Of a DNA stretch of 64,000 nucleotides, positions 49,275 to 60,470 are shown one piece after another (position 1 is the first letter of the stretch; each line of letters starts with the position of its first letter). Source of the stretch: Manis javanica (taxonomy: Eukaryota > Chordata > Mammalia > Pholidota > Manidae). The stretch lies in assembly GCF_040802235.1 (NCBI RefSeq), contig NC_133156.1:116404173-116468172 (forward strand). The letters run 5' to 3'. The position numbers were made by a program, and so were the translations under genes. Under the pieces are notes generated by a model that was not told the origin of the DNA, ran no database searches, and saw nothing but the letters and a program-made list of their open reading frames with translations.

Positions 49275-49743
49275 TACAGGTTTCCCCTGCTGTCTGAAAG
49301 TAAAGCTTTTATATGAAAAAATTTTAAAGCCCAAATGGCAGAAAGCGAAGAAGCAATTACATTCATTTATATGGAAAACATTTTGAGTGTTCTCAGGCCC
49401 AAAAAATAACCTCTCTTAGAATTTTCTGATGCCTTGGGATACATCTTGCCAACAGGTGCACAAAATAAATGGAGATAAAGCCACACATGCTCACAGACAC
49501 AGTTCAGATCTTGATGCTGAGATGCTAAGTGTAATTTGGGGAAAGGAGCTTGGTGCTCAGGGTGCACACTGCTTCTATAACTCAAAACAAATGATTAACA
49601 CTATTCTTGCTTTTCTACTTCTTTTGTAAAAGTGAAAATCCTCTTCAAATTTCTTTTGGTTATCAAGAACAGGTACTAATGTACATCTTTCATAAAAGTG
49701 AAGTGGTGTAACTTGAACTTTTGAAAAGTGGGGGATACCTGTG
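49275..49743. mobile_element. Tigger-type MITE
   Basis: The left end TACAGGTTTCCCCTGC and right end GGGGGATACCTGT form imperfect inverted repeats. The interior (GCCCAAATGGCAGAAAGCGA, CATAAAAGTGAAGTGG) matches a mammal-wide non-autonomous DNA transposon. No transposase. Confidence 0.65.
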
Positions 49744-51671
49744 GTAGCAAAAATGGCAGTGGGAGGGTGGAGTTGGAGAACAACCAACTAGACTGTGTCA
49801 GAGCTCTTAGGCCTGTGAGGTGGTGTTAGGCCATCTCAGGGCACACCAGGAACAGGTGAGCTAAGCCTCAGTGCCACCGTGCTTTGGGCCAGATATGTCA
49901 GTAGGTCATTGAGCACTGCAAAATAGCTCCGAACCTGGAATAAAACAAGTCTTTTCTTTATTGTCGGTTTTTCTTCCCTTCAACCCAGGCAGCACATCTT
50001 TATCCCCACACTGATCTTCCCCTGCTGCTTAGGAAATTCCTTTACTCAGTCACAAATGCAAGTTGCTTAGCAAGACATTCAGGCCATGCAAGGCCTCATC
50101 TGAGTTTTCCTCTGAAATCGTACTTCTTAACACAAACCAACCCGAGGCTGCAAACAGATTGGCTTTCCAGGGTTTCCCTTGGGAACGCAAGCAAATTCAA
50201 GGACTTTTAGGGGTTTTGCAGGGAGGGGCCTGAAGGATTATTTAATTTCTCATTTTGTGTTGGAGAAACAGATCCAGAAATGTAAAGAGACTTGTTAGTG
50301 ACAGGAACAAGACTAGAACCAAATTTCTTTACTTTGTCTCTTTCCACTATGTCAGCTCACCAACCAGACCAACAGAATGAACGAATATCTAAAACAAATT
50401 TTGTGGTTTGAAAAACCAGGCTAAGGAAAAAAAAAATACAGCTAAGTAAATATTTTCATTTCAACTCAAAAGAAAATTCAGAAGATGCAAACATTTTCTC
50501 TTGATCAAGGAGGACTTTCTTACTAAATAGCTCAAGGTTACAATCTACCTACATGTTCCACAAAAGAATAATTTAGAATATCATTTCTCTTCTCACATGC
50601 AAAATTTTTGTGATAAGTTTTATTATGGTAGAAAAAAAGTATATGTGGCTTAATAAGTACAAATGGCTCCTTATTTTTTTGCCATTAGTCCTCAAAATGC
50701 TTTTGGGCCATGTCATATCTTAGCATTAATAAATGGAAAAACATACCATGTTTTTGTACTGCATTAATACATTACAAAGTGTTCATCACTTAAATAAAGG
50801 CAGCATTAAAATGTGCTCATTGTTTGTTTTTTCAAAGAAAAGTACTTGGCACCTAAGCTGTGTATTTTTCCATTTTTCAAACTGTGCCCAATCCATTTAT
50901 TTTTCATGCCTTCATGTTACAGCTCCCCCATATACCTCATCTCCATCCAAACCAGTGCACCCCAACTCATTTGTCAATTCACATTCATTTATCTGTCCTG
51001 TGAGTCAGCACATCTGCTGCCTGTCCCCCACAGGCATTCACCTCATGTGATCTTGGCTCGCTATTTATCATATGGTTGAACTCTATCTTTCTTATTAATA
51101 ACTACTATTTAATGAGACTCTGCAATAAATAGCAACTGCTCAATATGTAGAGTGGACATAGAAACTGCCATTCAATCTAGGACACCTTTGAGAGTAGAAA
51201 GGGGTGCTATTAATACTCACACTGGGACAACAGGTGTGAACCAGCGCTGTCCCTGACAAACTGGGACATATGTTTACCCTATCAATTAGTGATAGTGTGG
51301 CAGACATTGAGGCTGGATCACTCAGCATCTTTACTCTCTCCTCTCTTCCTTGCTTTCTTCTGCTAGAGGCTGGAAAACCCAATTCCTCTTTCTCGCTCAC
51401 AGCTAGGACTGGCCAGGAGACATGGTTCTGGGCAATAGGACCTTAGTGAGGGGTTTCTTCTAACTTGTGCTTCTAGATCAAATGAGATTGTTGCAACTAG
51501 CAAAGCTCCTTTCCCTCTTGTCCTGGGTGGAACTTGTCTGAGGGTGTAGTAGCCACCCAAAGACCACAAAGTGATAACGAGGAGAAAGCAAGAGGAAGCG
51601 AGACACAGAAGAAAGATAGGTATACGTCAGGTCTCTGATGGCAGCTAAAGTGAAGCTATCAATTGCCTACT
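49744..51671. other. Unassigned sequence
   Basis: No gene or named repeat that I can support. Frames of 60-105 codons overlap on both strands. Confidence 0.35.
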
Positions 51672-52058
51672 GCTATGTGTGAGCTGGGTCTCCCTTAAAA
51701 TTTGTATGTTGAAGCCCTAAAGCCCAATGGGAAGGTATCTGGAGATGGGGTGTAGGTTTAGATGAGGTCATGAGGGTGGGGCCCTCATGATGGGATTAGT
51801 GTTCTTACAAGAAGAGATCAGGGAGCATCCTCCCCTTCCCCCTTCCCTCTTCCCTCCCCTTTTCCCCTCCTTTCAAATATGTGCGGACACCAAGGGTTAT
51901 CTATAAGCCAGGAAGGGAGCTCTTGTCAGAATCATCTGTGCTGGCGCCCTCAGCTCGGACTTCCAGCCTCCAGAAGTGTGAAAAAATTAATGTCTGCTCT
52001 TTAAGCCTTCCAGTTTATAATATTTTGTTACAACAGCCTGCCCTGATTAATACACCTA
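51672..52058 (+). repeat. MLT1-type MaLR LTR
   Basis: It begins near TGCTATGTGTGAGCTGGGTC and has the core GATGAGGTCATGAGGGTGGG and CATGATGGGATTAGTGTTC. It closes with GACTTCCAGCCTCCAGAAG and ATTTTGTTACAACAGCC. This is a near-complete LTR of the ERVL-MaLR class. Confidence 0.88.
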
Positions 52059-52470
52059 TCTAGACCTTTTCTTCTGCAAGATAATTAACTTCTTTTAGCT
52101 AAACAGAAAAATCCTTTTATTACTTGCACCCCAAAGCATTCTCAGCTATCATTTTGCCCCCAATTAGTTTATACATATTTTCTTTAATCCTTAAACAGCC
52201 CTGAAAGGTGCCTTTAATTATCCTTATTTTTCAGACCTCAGATCCTGTGCTTTACACAAAGCAGGTGCTGCTGCTTCACCTGTTCTCATGAGCAGGAGCA
52301 TCTCCACTGAACAGATGCTACTAGAAAGGAAGAGGATAAAAAAGAGATCATCCTTCCCTACCTTACTTCGTGCCCTCACTCCCACCAGAAGCAATGTGAG
52401 GTTGCTACCCTCTCACTCCACTATGGAATCCTCCAATATCAAGATGAAATGTCCAGACTGAAAATCAGAG
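52059..52470. other. Flank before the full-length L1
   Basis: A reverse MIR-like stretch lies at about 52165-52250 (TTAAACAGCCCTGAAAGGTG). Otherwise unassigned. Confidence 0.4.
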
Positions 52471-53407
52471 ATTGGATTAAAGATGGTGGCATAAGAGGTG
52501 CAGAGGCTTCCTCCTAAAACCACATATAATACAAAATATATAATTAATACAATTAATCCTGAAAGAGCAACAGGAAAGAGGATTGCACCAAACTGCATAC
52601 ACTTGGAGAAAAGAATAAACCTCACAGAACAGGGTAACGTACAAAAGCCTTAGCCAGGCTGGACCCAAGCCCTTTCCCCACCCCAGCTCACTGGCGGGAG
52701 GAAGAGAAATGGAGTGGGGAGGGAGTGGAGGCCTGGGACTGCTGAATACCTAACTCTGGAGATCTGCTCTGGGAGCACAACTCTACATTCATGGTGCTTT
52801 CATGATTAGGGGGTTTGAAAGCAAAGACAGGGAGAATACCTGGGGAGACTGAGATTCCAGCTGCTTGTGGAAATCAGGGATCTATACCTAGCTGCTCTGG
52901 ACAAAAGAAAGGTGGGCAGTTTGAGAGATTTCCTAACAGCAAGAGGGCTGCTAAAGGGGCAAGGATTGCACAGAGCTTACTGCTCAGGAGAAAGGACAGG
53001 TAGACAAAATTGTCTGGGTGCACTCTGCCCAGCAGGTTGGGAACTTTCACAATCTTCAGGCACTCCAGCTTCCTGGCTGGCTACATAGCTCCAAGGACTC
53101 CCTCCATGATATGCAGTCTACTGCACCTTTCTCCCAGCCAGCTCCACCTGGCTTACAAACTGGCAAACCCTACCCTGGTGTTAGGCCAGCCAGAGGGAAG
53201 CCCCATCTACAGCAACTATAAATGCAAAGCACAGAGGTTTATACCTGTGGGCTTGGCCCACTGGTCTGGCAGTGGAGACAGGCATAGCAGCTGGGAAGCA
53301 GGAAATAGCTCTTTCCACCCCCAGGCACCAATACCACTCCCCTGTGACCCCTGACATTGCTCCAGGGACTGAGCAGCTCCAGACAGTAGAGCTTCTGGGC
53401 ACTAGAG

Positions 53408-54273
53408 GGTGCCATATATAAATATGAAATGCCAAAGGAACCTGGTTCGAAGTAAAATTATGAATGCAACACCTGAGAAAGATTTAAATCAAATCAACCT
53501 CATGAATCTTCCTGAAAGGGATTTCAAATAAAAACCACTAACATGCTCATGGAGGTTCAAAAAATATTCAAGAACTCAGGAATGAAGTCCAGTCGGAGAT
53601 TCAATCATTATGGAACACAGTATTAGGAATGAAACATACAATGGAAAGTTTAAAAAGCAGATTAGATATGGTGGACAAGACAATAAATGAAGTAGAAATT
53701 AGAGAAGAGGAATACAAAGAAGCTGAGGCACAGAGAGAAAAAAGGATCTCTAAGAATGAAAGAATATTGAGAGAAATGTGTGACCAATCCAAATGGAACA
53801 ATATTCATATTATAGAGGTACCAGAAGAAGAAGAGAGAGAAAAAGGGATAGAAAGTGTCTTTGAGGAGGTAGTTGCTGAAAACTTCCCCAATCTGGAAGA
53901 GGGGTTAGTCTCTCAGGCCATGGAGATGCACAGATCTCCCAACACAAGGAATCCAAGGAAGACAAAACCAAGACATATAGTAATTAAAATGGCAAAGATC
54001 AAGGATAAGGACAGACTATTAAAAACAGTGAGAGAGAGAAATAAGATCACATACAAAGGAAAACCCATCAGGCTATCATCAGACTTCTCAGCAGAAACCT
54101 TACAAGCCAGAAGGGAGTGGCATGATGTATTTAATGCAATGAAGCAGAAAGGCCTCAACACAAGATTACTTTATCCGGCAAGATTATCATTTAAATTTGA
54201 AAGAGAGACTAAACAATATCCAGATAAGCAAAAGCTGAGAGAATTTACAAACCATCTCTACAGTGTATTTTGA
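53408..54273 (+). pseudogene. L1 ORF1p remnant
   Basis: This encodes the L1 RNA-binding chaperone. A likely start is the ATG at 53404-53413. A stop in the N-terminal part (TTCAAATAA near 53522) leaves an open 214-codon stretch at 53629-54273. It contains a charged coiled-coil-like segment (SLKSRLDMVDKTINEVE), an RRM-like centre (NNIHIIEVPEEEEREKGIES) and the C-terminal domain (LSSDFSAETLQARREWHDVF), ending NHLYSVF. These are standard ORF1p parts. The N-terminal coiled coil is incomplete, so trimer formation would be impaired if it were expressed. Confidence 0.85.
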
Positions 54274-54592
54274 AGGACTGCTATAGATGGAAGTGTTCCT
54301 AAGGTTTAATAGCTGTCACCAGAGGTAATAAAACCACAGTAAAGAAAGTAGAACAGTTAATTACTAAGCAAATGCAAAATTAAATCAACTATCCCCAAAG
54401 TCAATCAAGGTATAGACAAAGAGTACAAAATATGATACCTAATATATCAAGAATGGAGGAGGAAGAAAAAGGAGGAAAAAAAAGAACCTTTAGATTGTGT
54501 TTGTAATAGCATACTAAGCGAGTTAAGTTAGACTCTTAGATAGTAAGGAAGTTAACCTTGAACCTTTGGTAACCACAAATCTAAAGCCTGCA

Positions 54593-55665
54593 ATGGCAAT
54601 AAGTACATACTATCAATAATCACCCTAAATGTAAATGGTCTGAATGCACCAATCAAAAGACATGGAGTCACTGAATGGATAAAAAAACAAGACCCATCTA
54701 TATGCTGCCTACAAGAGACTCACTTTAAACCCAAAGACACACACAGACTAAAAGTGAAAGGATGGAAAAAGATATTTCACACAATATGGAGAAAAAAGCA
54801 GGAGTTGCAGTACTTATATCAGACAAAATAGACTTCAAAACAAAGAAAGTCACAAGACACAAAGAAGGACATTACATAATGATAAAGGGGTCAATCCAAC
54901 AAAAATATATAACCATTAAAATATCTATGCACCCAACACAGGAGCACCTACATATGTGAAACAAATAGTAACAGAATTAAAAGGGGAAATAGAATGCAAT
55001 GCATTCATTCTAGGAGACTTCAACACTCCACTCACTCTGAAGGACAGATCAACTGGACAGAAAATAAGTAAGGAGACAGAGGCACTGAACAACACAATAG
55101 AACAGATGGACCTAACAGACATCTACAGAACTCTACACCCAAAAGCAGCAGAATACACAGTCTTCTCAAGTGCACATGGAACATTTTCAAGAATAGATCA
55201 TATACTAGGCCACAAAAAGAGCCTCAGTAATTTCAAAAAGATTAAAATTGTACCAATCAGTTTCTCAGACCACAAAGGTATGAAACTAGAAATAAATTAC
55301 ACAAAGAAAATGAAAAATCCCACAAACACATGGAGGCTTCACAACATTCTCCTAAATAACCACTGGAACAAGTACTAAATAAAAACAGAGATCAAGCAAT
55401 ATATGGAGACAAATGACAACAATAATTCAACACCACAAAATCTGTGGGATGCAGCAAAGGCCATGCTTGGAGGAAAGTATATTGCAATACAGGCCTACTT
55501 CAGAAAAGAAGAACAATCTCATACGAACAGTCTAAACTCACAATTAATGAAACTAGAAAAAGAAGAACAAATGAGGCCCAAAGTCAGTGGAAAGGGGGAC
55601 ATAATAAAGATCAGAGAAGAAATAAAGTTGAGAATAATAAAACAATAGAAAGAATCAGTGAAAGT
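54593..55665 (+). pseudogene. L1 ORF2p endonuclease part
   Basis: ORF2 opens with a reading like IITLNVNGLNAP, then CCLQETHF. These are the Asn and Glu motifs of the APE-type endonuclease that nicks target DNA. Open pieces at 54762-54959, 54956-55378 and 55403-55648 carry LGDFNTPLT, SRIDHILGH and SFSDHKGMKLEI, the DHxxV/I catalytic histidine box. Frameshifts near 54760 and 54958 and a TAA at 55377 break the frame. The ORF is then cut by the nested ERV retrocopy at 55682. Confidence 0.88.
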
Positions 55666-55681
55666 AAGAGCTAGTTTTTTG
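55666..55681. repeat. Left target-site duplication of the ERV retrocopy
   Basis: AAGAGCTAGTTTTTTG, identical to 57383-57398. Joining the L1 across it restores the normal L1 order. Confidence 0.92.
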
Positions 55682-57382
55682 TTGTTTTTTTTTAATTTTG
55701 AGGCATGGTAATTGATTTTTTTTTTTTGAGAGGGCATCTCTCATATTTATTGATCAAATGGTTGTTAACAACAATAAAATTCAGTATAGGGGGGTCAATG
55801 CTCAATGTACAATCATTAATCCATCTCAAGTCTAATTCTCGTCAGTGTCCAATCTGCTGAAGCATAACGAACAAGTTCTTACATGGTGAACGAATTCTTA
55901 CATAGTGAATAAATTCTTACATGGTGAACAGTACAAGGGCAGTCATCACAGAGACTTTCGGTTTTGATCACACATTATAACCTATAAACAATCAGGTCAA
56001 ATATGAATATTCGTTTGATTTTTGTACTTGATTTATAGGTTGATCCCACATTTCTCCCTTTATTATTATTATTATTTTTATTTTTAATAAAATGCTGAAG
56101 TGGTAGGTAGATGCAAGATAAAGGTAGAAAACATAGTTTAGTGCTGTAAGAGGGCAAATGTAGATGATCAGATGATCAGGTGTGTGCCTATGGACTAAGT
56201 ATTAATCCAGGCTAGACAAGGGCAGCAAAACATCCACGGATGCAGAAGATTTCTCTCAAAGCAGGGGGGGGTGAGGTTCTGAGCCTCACCTCTGTTGATC
56301 CCCAAATTCCCACCTGATGGCCCCCCTGCGACTGTGCCTGTCTTAGGTTGTTCCTCCCTTGAGGAATCTTACCCGTCTCTGGCTAACCAGTCATCTTCCG
56401 GGGCCATACAGGGAAATGTAAAGTTGGTAAGTGAGAGAGAAGCCATATTGTTTGAAAAGGTTAGCTTTTTACTTCTTTGCAGATTTATGCCCTGTGGCTT
56501 CTATGCCCAGCACTTGTCTCAAGGTATCTTTACCACCTGGAGGAATTATGATACTCGGTAAATTCGATATGAGGCATGAATTCTATTTAAGAGTTGTAAT
56601 TAGGAAGAAAGAAGAAAAGCTATAGAAGTAGCATATGGAAGGAAACATGGGAGGATTGATTATTTCTTTGACATATCTTCTTGTAGAGTACCTTAAGTAT
56701 GTATAGGTTTTAAACTACCAACTAACTTGCGCTCACATATTAACATAATAGGAATACGGTGACATAAACAAAGCAAATCTATAATTACCATCCATCTCCA
56801 GTGAAGCCAAGAAAACCATTTAGGCACCCTAGGCATTTGTGAAAATTTGTCTATGATATGATGGATATTGTCCAACTGTACTTGAACAGTCTGAGAGAAA
56901 TCAGACAAATTAAAGCAGCCCATTTCTGGGATCTGTTCACATCCCATATGTTCTTTTAACCGTAGATAGTCTATAGTCATAAGATTTTGGAGTGCTACAA
57001 CTTGCACCCCTCCCAACTCCTGGTTGAGTTCCAACAGTACAGATCCGGTCAAATTCGTTGTCTCACTGTATGCACATGCCAGCCTAGACATCTCCCTCCT
57101 CATTCCTATGGCAAGTCCAGGAGACGGTGGGCTGGATGCAGCCACAACCGCAGCATCGTCCGGATCCCTGTGGAGGCTTTTTGATGATCATCCCCCAGCA
57201 CAAGTCCTCCAGAGAATGCTGATGCCGGAAGTTCCTCCTCATATCGTATCTTAGTTCATTTTCTGGGTATCCAAGCTAGGCCTTGATCTTCTGCATAGAA
57301 ACAAACAGACCCTTTGCCCACACTCTGACATGCCCTCTATACCACTGTGCAGAACTCATTGGAGGTCAGCACACAGTAACTG
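55682..57382 (-). mobile_element. ERV-derived retrocopy (env TM and 3' region) with poly(A), inserted in L1
   Basis: On the minus strand a 1.65-kb body (57382 to 55728) is followed by AATAAA (55751-55746), 18 nt, then poly(A) (T-run 55716-55727). A 22-nt insert and a second A-run (T-run 55685-55693) follow. Perfect 16-bp duplications flank the whole. These are hallmarks of L1 machinery acting on a polyadenylated transcript, not of integrase. The body carries a retroviral env transmembrane-subunit remnant (56693-57145), then about 950 bp of non-coding 3' sequence. There are no flanking LTRs. I recall this repeat as frequent in pangolin genomes, but have not checked. Confidence 0.85.
56693..57145 (-). 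pseudogene. Retroviral env transmembrane-subunit remnant
   Basis: A 150-codon open frame inside the ERV retrocopy. Residues about 28-80 show a heptad region (LELNQELGGVQVVALQN), a following IDYLRLKEH stretch and a cysteine motif CEQIPEMGC in front of FNLSDFS. Retroviral TM proteins of the alpha/gamma type have CX6CC at this point; here the first Cys of the pair is Gly. A second heptad-like stretch, a Trp-rich membrane-proximal region (WFSWLHWRWM) and a hydrophobic segment follow. I see no surface subunit, furin-type site or signal peptide in frame. It is a truncated fossil. Any protein product is unlikely, since the frame lacks its own promoter and leader. Confidence 0.75.
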
Positions 57383-57398
57383 AAGAGCTAGTTTTTTG
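57383..57398. repeat. Right target-site duplication of the ERV retrocopy
   Basis: AAGAGCTAGTTTTTTG, the exact repeat of 55666-55681. L1 ORF2 resumes directly after it with AGAAAATAAATAAAACAG. Confidence 0.92.
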
Positions 57399-60105
57399 AG
57401 AAAATAAATAAAACAGATAAACCCCTAGCCAGACTTATCAAGAAAAAAAGAGGAAAGTCTACACACATAAACAGAATCAGAAATGAGAAAGGAAAAATCA
57501 CTATGGACACCACAGAAATACAAAGAATTATGAGAGAATACTATGAAATATTATATGCTAACAAATTGGACAACCTAGAAGAAATGGACAACTTTCTAGA
57601 AAAATACAACCTTCCAAGACTGACCCAGAAAGAAACAGAAAATCTAAACAGACCAATTACCAGCAATGAAATTGAATTAGTAATAAAAAAACTACCTAAG
57701 AACAAAAATCCTAGACCAGATGGCTTGCATCATCGCTGAATTTTATCAAACATTTAGTGAAGACCTAATACCCATCCTCCTTAAAGTTTTCCAAAGAGTA
57801 GCATGAGGGAATACTTCCAAACTCATTCTATGAGGCCAGCATCACTCTAATACCAAAACCAGACAAAGACACTACAAAAAAAGAAAATTACAGACCAATA
57901 GATGCAAAAATACTCAACATTAGCAAACTGAATTCAAAAATACATAAAAAAGATGATCCATCATGATCAAGTAGGATTTATTCCAGGGATGCAGGATGGT
58001 ACAACATTCGAAAATCCATCAACATCATCAACCGCATAGACAAAAAAGGACAAAAACCACATGATCATCTCCATAGATGCTGAAAAAGCATTTGACAAAA
58101 TTCAACATCCAATCATAAAAACTCTCAACAAAATGGGTATAGAAGACATGTACCTCAGCATGATAAAGGCCATATATGACAAACCCACAGCCAACATTAT
58201 ACTTAACAGCAAGAAGCTAAAAGCTTTTCCTTTAAGATCAGGAACAAGACAAAGATGACCACTCTCCCCACTTCTATTCAACATAGTACTGGAGGTCCTA
58301 GCCATGGCAATCAGACAACACAAAGAAATGAAAGGCATCTAGATTGGCAAGGAAGAAGTTAAACTGTCCCTACTTGCAGATGACATGATACTGTACATAA
58401 AAAAACCCTAAAGAATCCACTCCAAAACCAGTAGATCTAATATCTGAATTCTGCAAAGTTGCAGGACACAAAATTAATACGCAGAAATCTGTTGCTTTCC
58501 TATACACTAATGATGAACTAGCAGAAAGAGAAATCAGGAAAACAATTCCATTCACAATTGCATCAAAAAGAATAAAATACCTAGGAATAAACCTAACCAA
58601 GGAAGTGAAAGACCTGTACTCTGAAAACTACAAGACACTCATGAGAGAAATTAAAGAAGATACCAATAAATTGAAACACATCCCATGCTCATGGATAGGA
58701 AGAATTAATATTGCTAAAATGGCCAGCCTGCCTAAAGCAATCTATAGATTCAATGCAATTCCTATCAAAATACCAACAGCATTCTTCAATGAACTAGAGA
58801 TAATCGTCCTAAAATTCATATGGAACGACAAAAGACCTTGAATAGCCAAAGCAATTCTGAGAAGGAAGAATAAAGCAGGGGGAATTACACTCCCCAACTG
58901 CAGGCTCTACTACAAAGCCACAGTAATCAAGACAATTTGCTACTGGCACAAGAATAGACCCATAGACCAATGGAATAGACTAGAGAGCCCTGATATAAAC
59001 CCAACCATATATGGTCAATTAATATATGATAAAGAAGCCATGGACACACAATGGGGAAATGACAGCCTCTTCAACAGCTGGTGTTGGCAAAACTGGACAG
59101 CTACATGCAACAGAATGAAACTGGATTATTGTTTAACCCCATACAGAAAAGTAAACTCAAAATGGATTAAAGACTTGAATGTAAGTCATGAAACCATAAA
59201 ACTCTTAGAAGACAACATAGGCAAACATCTCCTCAATATAAACATGAGCAACTTCTTCCTGAATGCATCTCTTCAAGCAAGGGAAAGAAGAGCATATAAA
59301 TGAACGCATGGGACTACACCAAACTAAAAAGTTTCTGTACTGCAAAGGACACCATCAACAGAACAAAAAGGCATCATATATATGGGAGAATATATTTGTA
59401 AATGACATATCTGACAAGGGGTTAACATCCAAAATATGTAAAGAACTTACACACCTCAACACCCAAAAAGCAAATAACTTGATTAACAAATGGGCAGAGG
59501 ATATGAAGAGACAGTTCTCCAAAGAAGAAATTCAGATGACCAACAGACACATGAAAAGATGTTCCACATCACTAATAATCAGGGAAATGCAAATTAAAAC
59601 CACAATGAGATATCACCTCACATCAGTAAGGATGACCAGCATTGAAAAGACTGAGAACAACAAATGCTGGCGGGCATATGGAGGAAGGGGAACCCTCCTA
59701 CACTGCCGGTGGGAATGTAAGCTAGTTCAACCATTGTGGAAAGTAATATGGAGGTTCCTTAAAAAACTAAAAATAGAAACACCATTTGACCCCATAATCC
59801 CACTCCTTGGAATTTGCCCAAAGAATACAACTTCTCAGATTCAAAAAGACATATGCACCCTTATGTTTATCGCAGTACTTTTTACAGTAGCCAAGATATG
59901 GATGCAACCTAAGTGTCCATCAGAAGATGAATGGATAAAGAAGATGTGGTACATACACACAATGGAATACTATTCAGCCATAAGAAAGAAAGAAATCCTA
60001 CCATTTGCAACAACATCGATGGAGCTGGAGGATATTATGCTCAGTGAAATAAGTCAGGCGGAGAAAAACAAATGCCAAGTGATATCCCTCATTTGCGGAG
60101 TATAA
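57399..60105 (+). pseudogene. L1 ORF2p reverse transcriptase and C-terminal part
   Basis: The ORF resumes after the nested element. An open piece at 57503-57739 ([19 protein letters not shown]...) is the pre-RT region. 58061-58258 holds [16 protein letters not shown], the RT motif A with its catalytic Asp. At about 58372-58395 the palm box reads LADDM, where L1s usually have FADD. 58605-58841 continues the RT thumb ([20 protein letters not shown]). 59040-59303 and 59263-60105 cover the C-terminal domain with a zinc-knuckle-like [10 protein letters not shown], ending SLICGV. Frameshifts between these pieces inactivate it. Confidence 0.88.
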
Positions 60106-60178
60106 CAATGAAGCAAAACTGAAGGAACAAAATAGCAGCAGACTCAGAGACTCCATGAATGAACTAGTGGTTACCAAA

Positions 60179-60222
60179 GGGGAGGGGTGTGGGAGGGTGG
60201 GTTGGGAGGGAGGGAGAAGGGG
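60179..60222 (+). other. G-rich tract in the L1 3' UTR (possible G-quadruplex)
   Basis: Runs of three or more G (GGGGAGGGG, GGGAGGGTGGG, GGGAGGGAGGGAG) within 44 bp could fold into a G-quadruplex. L1 3' UTRs of several mammals carry such tracts. Confidence 0.7.
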
Positions 60223-60470
60223 ATTGAGGGGTATTATGTTTAGTACACATAGTGTGGGGGGGATCACGGGGAGAACAGTGTATCACAGAGAAGGCAAATA
60301 GTGGATCTCTGGCATCTTGCTGCACTGATGGACAGTGACTGCATTGGGGTATGGGTGGGGACTTGATAATATGGGTAAATGTAGTAACCACATTGTTTTT
60401 TCATGTGAAACCTTAATAAGAGTGTATATTAATCATATCTGAAAAAAATTATAAATAAATAAAATCTGAA

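Larger units (their letters stand above)
52471..60460 (+). mobile_element. Full-length but inactive L1 with a nested insertion
   Basis: The 5' UTR starts near AAGATGGTGGCATAAGAGG and runs to about 53400. ORF1 remnants follow to 54273, then a long (about 320 bp) inter-ORF spacer and ORF2 from 54593 to 60105. The 3' UTR has a G-rich block at 60179-60222 and an A-rich tail at 60441-60460. Without the nested 1.7-kb ERV retrocopy the L1 is about 6.3 kb, a normal full length. Several stops and frameshifts in both ORFs make it inactive. A weak flanking duplication is AAAATCAGAG at 52461-52470 against AAAATCTGAA at 60461-60470. Confidence 0.92.

Noticed and set aside
55738..56000. 3' part of the ERV retrocopy as a complete LTR
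   Set aside because: I cannot find a matching second LTR or TG...CA borders. Only the AATAAA and tail are clear.
52461..60470. AAAATCAGAG/AAAATCTGAA as target duplication of the full-length L1
   Set aside because: Eight of ten matches beside an A-rich tail is too weak to rely on.
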